Shown: positions 46,601 to 55,600 of the stretch, piece after piece
How positions within the stretch are numbered: position 1 is the first letter of the stretch
Layout: each line of letters begins with the position of its first letter
Source of the DNA: Euleptes europaea
Lineage: Eukaryota; Chordata; Lepidosauria; Squamata; Sphaerodactylidae
NCBI RefSeq assembly: GCF_029931775.1
Contig: NC_079321.1
Location: 6,045,001-6,109,000, forward strand
DNA: 64,000 bases
Reading direction: 5' to 3'
The notes under the pieces: model-generated
The model's input: only the letters and a program-made list of their open reading frames with translations
Told to the model about the DNA's origin: nothing
The model's database searches: none
Program-made: the position numbers and the translations under genes

Positions 46601-49600
46601 AGGAGGGCAGGGAGCCATTCCTGTTGGAAGCAAAGGACAGGACTCGCAATAATGGGTTTAAATTGCGGGCGGAGAGGTGCCGGCTGGAAAAAAATATTTT
46701 ACAGTAACAGTTGTTCGACAGTGGAATCAGCTACCTAGGGAGGTGGGTGAGCTCCCCCTCACTGGCAGTCTTTAAGCAGAGGCTGGACAAGCACTTGTCA
46801 GGGATGCTCCAGGCTGATCCTGCATTGAAGGGGTTGGACTAGATGGCCTGTACAGCCCCTCTCTGTGATTCTATTATTCTATATTCAACAAAGTGAAGGC
46901 CAATGGGTCTTTTAGGCCGGTACCATAAATCAATCCTTGTTAGCCATTTCCTTTCTTCCATTGGCCTATTATTGGATGCAGAAAGCAGCATGCATGTTTG
47001 ACTCATAAGCTGCTGCATTCAATGGAATTTGGCAGTCTTTAAGCAAAGGCTAGACAAACACTTGTCAGGGATGCCCTAAGCTGATCCTGTATTGAGCACT
47101 GAGCAGGGCGTTGGACTAGATGGCCTCTATGTCCCCTTCCAACTCTATGATTCTGTGACTTCTATAACTCTATTGAAGTTCAGGGCAAGCGATGGCAAGA
47201 GCAAAGCTCTTGGAAAACAAAGCCACGAAAACAGGTCCAGGAAGAAACGATTTCCCTAAATGCAGCAGTCAGTGCTCGGTTTCACTGATAATGTGCCATG
47301 GGTGGGGTTGGCATGTCTACAGTTCCACTAAGCAGGAACCTTAACATTGCAACCTTTTCACCAATCTTTTCTATTATAATGGACATGCGTCGCCCTCTAT
47401 CCCTTGGGGAAATGAATATTAAAATTAGGACAATGAATATTAAAATTATGCCTCAAACAATACAAGTATATTCAGTAGTTTTAACATTTATTCCTGTTCT
47501 TAAAATGAAGAAATGGGACTAGAAGGAAGCAAAGAGATGGTAAACGAAACTTACTCTTAAAAGCTGTTCATCTATCTCCAGGGTCCCCAATGTGGTGTGA
47601 CCCACCACCACCTTTTCTGGCACCTGCCAAGCACTTTTAAAAAATGAGCAAGGCCAAGTAGGGCTTTTGCCCAGCAAAGCTTCTGATTGGCTGTGCAGAT
47701 TTAAAAAAAATTGTTGCTTTGGCAGCAGGTGCCACCGCAACTCTGTGTGACTGAAGGTAAGCCGAGGCTGCCATTTTGTGGTTTGCGCCTAGCACGCTGG
47801 GTCAGAATTCCAATGGTGCCCACAACCCCAAAAAGGTTGAGGACCCTCTGGTCTACCTTAATAATCCCCTTATCTATCAACCAACTTTTACCCCAGACTT
47901 CTGCAGGGCAGCATCCCCCCCTCATCCTCATTTACAGCTCCGTGAAGCTGAGAGAATGACTCGCCCAAGATTACCCAGTGAACTGTGTGGCCGACTGGGG
48001 ATCCGAACCCAGATCTGACTCCAGCCTATTACACCACACTGCCTCTCCTAGATCCTTTATATCAAAGTGGAAAACAACTCAGTTGTTCTAAGCAATCTGC
48101 ATTTCTGTAGGCTGACAAAAAGATCAACAGGATCTGCCCCACTGGTTTCAGCCACCAAATTTATGAGCGAATAGGGTCTCCTGTCACCGAGGAAAGCTAT
48201 CTGCATAAAAGTAAGACTTGACTCCTTGCTATATACTTCAATGAAGGGTCCACAAAAGCAGATATTCTCCCATCCTGTCAGTAAAAAATAAACTCATACA
48301 GTATCACAATCCACTCCTCCCCTCTTATCAGAGTCAAAGCTCTACTGCTACGTTTTCAGACGTTTATTTTCTTGGGTGGGGAGATTGACATACAGCAGGA
48401 AGTTGGATTGTCACTGTGTACCAGCCAGTTCTTTACAATCAGCAGGAGCTAAAGCAGCATAAACCAGTTTCACGAAATAGCTTGCTTGGAAGGTACTTGG
48501 AATACAGGACTAAACCACCCTTTAACAAATGCTGAGAAAACACCAGGGATGATTTTCAGTAGCTGGATCGGGGTGGGGGAAGAGAGAGCAAGGCAGAGAA
48601 CCAACTGAGGTTTATTACTCCGGTGTTCTAGCATGCTGTTAAAAGCCTAAATCTACGTGGGTGACAATTAGAACAGTATCACACTCTTCAGAAACATGCC
48701 ACTAAATTGTTCTTCAACTATATAGGGATAACAGCCTATGAAGAGCAGTTAAAATGTTTAGGGCGGTTTAGGTTAGAAAGAAGGTGGTGAAGAGGAGATA
48801 TGATAGATGTCTATAAAATTAGGCAAGGTATGGACAGGAAGCTTTTCTCCCTCTCTCATAATATCAGAACATGGAGTCATTGGCTGAAGCTGGAGGGTGA
48901 GAGATTCAAAACAGAGAAAAGGAAGCCTTTCTTCATCCAGCACATAGTTAAATGGTGGGACTCCCTGCCCCAGGATGTGGTGATGGCTGCCAATTTGGAA
49001 GGCTTTAAGAGGAGAGCGGACATGTTCATGGAGGAGACGGGTATCCATGGCTACTAGTCCAAATGGCTACTAGATGCATCCCTATTCGCTCCAGGATCAG
49101 AGGAGCATGCCTATTATATTGGGTGCTGTGGAACACAGGCAGGATGCTGCTGCTGCAGTCATCTTGTTTGAGGGATTCCTAGAGGAGGGGTGGGGAACAT
49201 CAGGCCCGGGGGCCATTTAAGGCCCGTGAAATCATTTGGTCTGGCCCTTTGTGGGTCCTGGCAGATCTCTAGCGCAGAAGGATCTAAGACTGGTGATCTG
49301 CCCCCTCCTGCGGACAGGAATAGCCTCTATTCAAGGGGGATGTGAGTTTGTTTTGCCCAGAAAAGGAACCTTTCCCCCCCCTTGCAGAAGATGATAGCTA
49401 TGGAGCTGCTAGGACTGCCCAAGAAACTGTGTTAACTCTTTGGCACCCGGGCCATGGAGAAACATATTCCCTCTGTACTAAAAGAGGGCTGGGGGCAGAA
49501 GTGGTGACACTGGAGGGGTTAAAGGGGGCAGGGCCAGAATGCACGGTGTGTGGGGGGGAGTTCTTAGCCAGTGCATCCTCATTTCATCCCTGCAGGCGGA

Positions 49601-52600
49601 GGTAGCAGGACCCAGCTGTAGAATCTGGCCCTGACCATACAGAGCAGGAGCAACTCCGCGTGCGGCTGAATGGCTCCGCCCGGCTGGTGCAACAGACCAT
49701 CCTGTGCCACCAGGTGGGCGAGTGGATGTCTGCCTGCTTGCCTATGCGGGGGGGGGGGGTCATCTGGGGCAGCTGCCTGCTTGGGGCTTGCTCGGTTAAT
49801 TTTTAAGTTGATAATTTTGTATGGCCCGCAAATGAGGTTATAAATATCCAAATGGCCCTTCATGGAAAAAAGGTTCCCCACCCCTGTCCTAGAGGCACCT
49901 GGTTGGCCACTGTGAGAACAGACTGCTGGACTTAATGGGCCTTGGTCTGATTCAGCAGGGCTTTTCTTATGTTCTCAAAGCGAGCAGATCTATTCCTGGC
50001 ATTCTCTGGTTGACTCTTAATTTAACGTGCTTCTCTCAGTCAATACTCTAGTATGCAGAAATGCTACTTCTGCACATTTTTTACACACTCCTATGTTACT
50101 GAAATTAGCCTCTAGCTTCCAGTAAACAGTATATTTTGGAAAGTTGCTGTAATCTAGGGTGTGCGGAGCCAGAAGAGAGGTTCAGGACATCCACTTCAAA
50201 CCTTTACTCTTTCCTTTTTATAGGGCAATTTGAGAGGAAGTGGGATAGTTAATGATCCTGGCCAATTTTTTCCCGTTTACAAAGAAAAAATGTATAACAG
50301 CATAATACTCACCTCCAAGAGTTACATTACCTACATGATCTGTTTTGTTGATTGTGTGTAAGTTGGTTCCACCAAGTCGCAACCAACTTATGGTGACCCC
50401 CATAGGGTTTTCAAAGCAAGAGATATTCAAAGGTGGTTTGCCACTGGCAGCCTCTGCGTGGGCTGAGAGAACTGTGACTGGCCCTCGGTCACTCAGCAGG
50501 CTTTATGTGGAGGAGTGGGGAACTGAACCCAGTTCTCCAGATTAGAGTCCGCCGCTCTTAACAACTGCACCAGTCTGGCTCTCTATTATTGACTGTACTG
50601 ACTCACTATGTGTATTCCACCTTGTGTCCATGTGAGAAAGACAGACTAAAAATAATGTAAATGAATTTTTAAAAACTGTTTTTAACTGAAAATGTTTTTA
50701 AGTATTGTAAGCCACCTTGAACCACAAGGAAAGGCAGGATACAAACATTTTAATGACTACATTGTCATTGTGACAACCCCCCCATGAGATGCACGTTATC
50801 CAAGTATTGCCGACAATACACAAAAGGGCTTACTTACGGTCTCCTAATGAGTTATTGGCAGGAGTGAGATCTGAACAAGATAATTCCTCTTCCACAATCT
50901 TAGTCACTATACTGGCTGCAGTTCATGAAGGCCACTCACGAGTACCCATTCTTTAGAATATGTTTACCCAACATAGCACATTTAGTTAATAACAGAGGCA
51001 TGAAAAGGTCAGCATCTAGCTCCCCTTGCCAAGAGCTTGGAAGCTTTGGCAGACGCCCAATACGAAACACCTCAGCCCACCTGTTGAGGTCTGGATTGCT
51101 ATTAGCACGGTGCATTTATGGTCCAGCATCTGGCAGTGATGTCCTATTAACCTCCCTCTCACAATCTGAGGGGCTAGCTTTACATACCAAACATGGTTTG
51201 GGTCCAACCTACCCACGACATAGACTCCTCTGCTACATTTTCTCTCAACCACCTCCAAACAACTTGAGTGCACTCTCTTGACAATGCCATACGTTAGCCA
51301 AGAAAAAAAACAGCACATTCCTATAGGAGCGGCTCATGAGAATGGGACTCCATTTCCCGGGAGATCCAACCTCACCGCCCCGTACATCTTTCAGAAATGC
51401 TGCAAAACTTTGGTTGCTATATCGTGAATTCCCATCAAGTATTTACATCACCTGTCAATAGAGGACCCCCTGTTGGACTTCAACAGCTGACAGCCTTAAC
51501 TTTGACAGCATTAACACATTCCTTAGCTGTCAATATTTGAACACATGAATCAGACCCTTTGTCCATCAAAGTCAGACGGCCATCCAGACTACGCCCCGGA
51601 CACACTGGCCAGGTGCCTGGATGCCGTGACCAGATGGTTGAAGAAAAGCTGACTGAAACTAAATCCATCGAAGACGGAGGTCCTTTGGCTCGGCTGGGGC
51701 AGCTCTGGGGTGGGGTGTCGGCTCCCGAGTCTTGACAGCGTGCAATTAACATCTGCACCTGCCATCAGGAGTCTGGGTGTGATTCTTGATGCCTCCTTAT
51801 CTATGAAGGCTCAGGTCACAGCCGTGGTCAAGGCAGCCTTTTTCCATGCAGCTGGCGCCTTACCTGTCCCGCCCCGACCTAGCCACAGTGATCCATGAGA
51901 CAGTAACCTCTAGACTGGATTACTGTAACTCACTCTACGTAGGGCTGCCCCTGACACTGACCCAAAGGCTCCAGCTGATGCAAAATGCTGTGGCGAGGCT
52001 CCTGACGGGGTCTTTGCCACAGGACCATATAACAGCAGTGCTGAAACACTGGTCTCTCATCCAAGTACTAACCAAGGCCGACCCTGCTTAGCTTTCAAGA
52101 TCTGACGAAATCAGGCTAGCCTGGGCCATCCAAGTCAAGGCTTCTAGATTCCTATTTTCCTTTTTCTACTGTTCACCAATGGCTCATAATAAAATTTATC
52201 AGATTCAGGCATGTCATACAAGACCCTTAAGTTTTACTCAGGATACGTGAAGAGGGTTCCACAAATGTCTGCTCTGCTCATTTGGGCATTTTGAAAACAA
52301 GGGTTAAGAGGCTGTTGTGATGTCACATAACTGTTACAAAGCTTACATAAACCATACTTATACTATTGGGTGTTGTGTAGGAACCTTTGCTCAATTTTCA
52401 TTTGCACTCTTTACGCCCTTGACCATCACACAATGTAGCAGAAGGTTTATTTCAGAGAGTATCCCAGAGTACCATGCAATGAAGAGGTTTCCGACATTAC
52501 CTTAATTTCAATGTTTCCCACTTTGGTAGTTGATCGAATTATTGGCCTTCCAACCAAAGCCGGGAAGATGTGCTCTGGAAAATTCGAGCCTGCATATCCA

Positions 52601-55600
52601 CATTTCACGAACTGAAAAAGAAAGAAGATAATTCGATGATAAGCATCACAGCCGCTTCGTGGTGTTGTTGTGTGTGCAAATAGCCATCAAGTCACAGCCA
52701 ACTTATGGCAAAACCTTATGGGGTTTTCAAGGCAAGAGATGAGCAGACCATTCTTGAGTGGGGGCAGAGGTTAGGCGATGCCCAGAAACGGTGCCACCAC
52801 ACCACCTGCTAAACAGCTTCCAGCCCCACAATAAAGCCAGAAACTTGTCCTTCTCCTCCAAGCCCCATGAAGGAGGAGTTGGTTTTTATATGCCGACTTT
52901 CTCTACCATTTAGGGAAGAATCAAACCGGCTTACAATCTCCTTCCCTTCCTCTCCCCACAACAGACACCCTGTAAGGTAGATGCGGCTGAGAGTTCAGAG
53001 AGAACTATGACTAGCCCAAGGACACCCAGCTGGCTTCATGTGGAGGAGTGGGGAATCTAACCCGTTTCTCCAGATTAGAGTCCACCACTCCAAACCACTA
53101 CACCATACTGCTCCATAGCATTCCAAGAGGCTGGAGTTCTGGCAGAGGAGGTGTTCCTGGCTCGAAAATGCGTAAGAAGCTGCCTAAAGGCAGCTCCGCC
53201 CCCAGGAACGCCCTCCTGGATGTCGGCATGGGGAGATACGCTGGAAAAGCGTCAACGGGAGGCAGCGCTGGAGCCCAAGCGCCACACTTGCGTATGTCAG
53301 TGTATGCCGGAATCCATGCCAGTTTGCACAGCTCAAGTGGCACGGATGCTGGCGTAGTGGTCAAGCCAGCTCCTATGCGGTTTTGCCCCCCCCTTCAGGA
53401 ATGAGCTCTAAAAGGTGGTTTGCCATTGCCTGGCTCTGCATATTCCTTCGTGGTCTCCCACCAAATACCAACCAGGGCTAACCCTGCTTAGCTTCCGAGA
53501 TCTGACGAGATCAGGCAAGCCTGGGCCACCCTTATATTAATTACATCCATCCTCCCCAAAATCCTGGGGAAATCCTTTCTTCTTGCAGACCTTGAATCCT
53601 GAACCTTGGATAGAGTTGCCAGATTCTGTGCAGCTGCCACAGTCTACCAAAGTACAGCATTAGATTCAGTGATGCATGCTTACTTTTTTCTTTCTCAATG
53701 GGTGGTTTGGAGCGGTGGACTCTGATCGGGAGAACCGGGTTGGTTTCCCCACTCCTCCACATGCTTTCAAAAGACAAACGCGAGACATTCTTCTCTCCCC
53801 CCCAAAAACAAACAAACACCATGAGCCTATTTGCAATAGGCCACCAAGAATCATGGTTAGCAGGCAGGTCTTGATTCCATCACAATGTTGCCCCCAAATG
53901 CAAAAAGTGGCTGCTGATGTCTCTGATGGGGAAGTACCAAGGAACGCATTTGAGGCTACCTACAGGACATGGGATCAACCAATTCCCTGACGGTATGAAC
54001 ATCAGCTCTCTCACCCTGAGCAACAACGCTGGGAATTTGCTTTTATGCCCATGCAGACAGCATGTCAGTCATTCACCCTTTTACCTGCTTAACGTAACTA
54101 AGGAGGGTTTTCTTTGCTTTTTGAAGAAGCCGTACAATAATTATGTTTCCGTTTTGCTTTCAAAATCCATAAATCAATATATATAATTTCGTACTATTTC
54201 TCCTTACCGCAGTACAAAGCACAATGTGTTTGACTCAACTCTGTAAATCACAGGGAGAGGGCCTCCTGTCTGCTCCATCAGTCAAAGAAGCTTGTCTGGT
54301 AGGTAGACAAGAGAGGGCCTTTTCAGTGGCAGCTCCATGGTTATGGATTAACCTCCTCAGGGAGATGCATCCCTGGCCCCCTCACTTATGACTTTTAGGA
54401 GGTAGCGGAGATAATTTTATTTAGGACTTCATTTGGTTAAGTTTACTACCAATCCTGAATTGTGATTTTTAAATTGTTTTTTATGTATTTTATCTGTGTG
54501 TGTGTAAAGTGCCTTCAAGTCGCAGCAGACTTATGGCGACCCCTTTTGGGGTTTTCATGGCAAGATACTAATAGAGGTGGTTTGCCAGTGCTTTCCTCTG
54601 CACAGCAACCCTGGTATTCCTTGGTGGTCTCCCATCCAAATACTAACCAGGGTTGGCCCTGCTTAGCTTCTGAGATCCGACGAGATCAGGCTAGCCTGGG
54701 CCATCCAGGTCAGGGGTATTTTATCTACGTTTATCTAAATAAATGTAAAGTATTACACACATATATGTGTATTACATGTATATATAACATATACATATTT
54801 AAATGTTTTTGCCAATTCTAAAATTGGACTATCTAAAGCTCACAAGTACGAACACGTACATGAACTTGCTAAAAAAATACTATGTGGTTTAGTAAAATTT
54901 GCTAAATTAATCGAGCATATATTTTACCATATATAGCTTTTTCTACGCAACCCTGTGGTTTCTGACTGGCTCTCTCACTTCCCATTCAGTCATCTTGCAG
55001 TGCGAAAATGGCTGTGTATAAATACTCCTTGAAACGGAAAATATGCATGTTAAACCTCTTCAAAAATCAGTTGTCAAACTGCGTGAGAAGTACTACATTT
55101 TTCCAGATAGATTAGTAGTCTTCATCAATTTCAATCTCTTTAGAAGGAATAATTACAATTTCAGTGGCAATTAAGGACACAGTATTTAACTGTCTTAAGC
55201 AACCAAGGCTATTGCAAGCTGCCTTAAACCATGAAGCGTATAAATGTTTTAATAAATAAATGCACTCAATACATTTTGCAATTTTAAAGTATTCCTACTC
55301 ACATTCCTAACATTCCACTTTTATAGCAAATATTGTGAGAACGCATTTTTCAGATATTTTTGCCACCAGAGACTAATAACAATTTCCATGGGTATGCCAA
55401 GTGATCATAAATCTTGTATTCTCATATTTTTAGACAGAAAAACTCACTATAAGATACTTGCCATGTTGTTTGTTTATTTTTATTTATTTATTTAGGGCTT
55501 ACATCCCGCCCTCTATCCAGGCCAAAGCCCGACTCAGGGTGGCTAACACCAACAAAATATCATAAAACACAATTAAAATAAACCATTCCAATTCAATATG

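Larger units (their letters stand above)
42788..52500 (-). other. ACTR2: ACTR2 intron 2
   Basis: 9.7 kb, the longest intron. Repeats are listed separately. 48051-48744, 50586-51550 and 52136-52500 show nothing I can name. Confidence 0.9.

Noticed and set aside
48773-49057. Small coding gene with a WDSLPQDVV motif
   Set aside because: The same peptide recurs at 25455-25780 and belongs to the CR1 LINE C-terminus.
53098-53404. Overlapping frames on both strands
   Set aside because: They fall in a GC-rich dispersed repeat; no protein similarity recognised.
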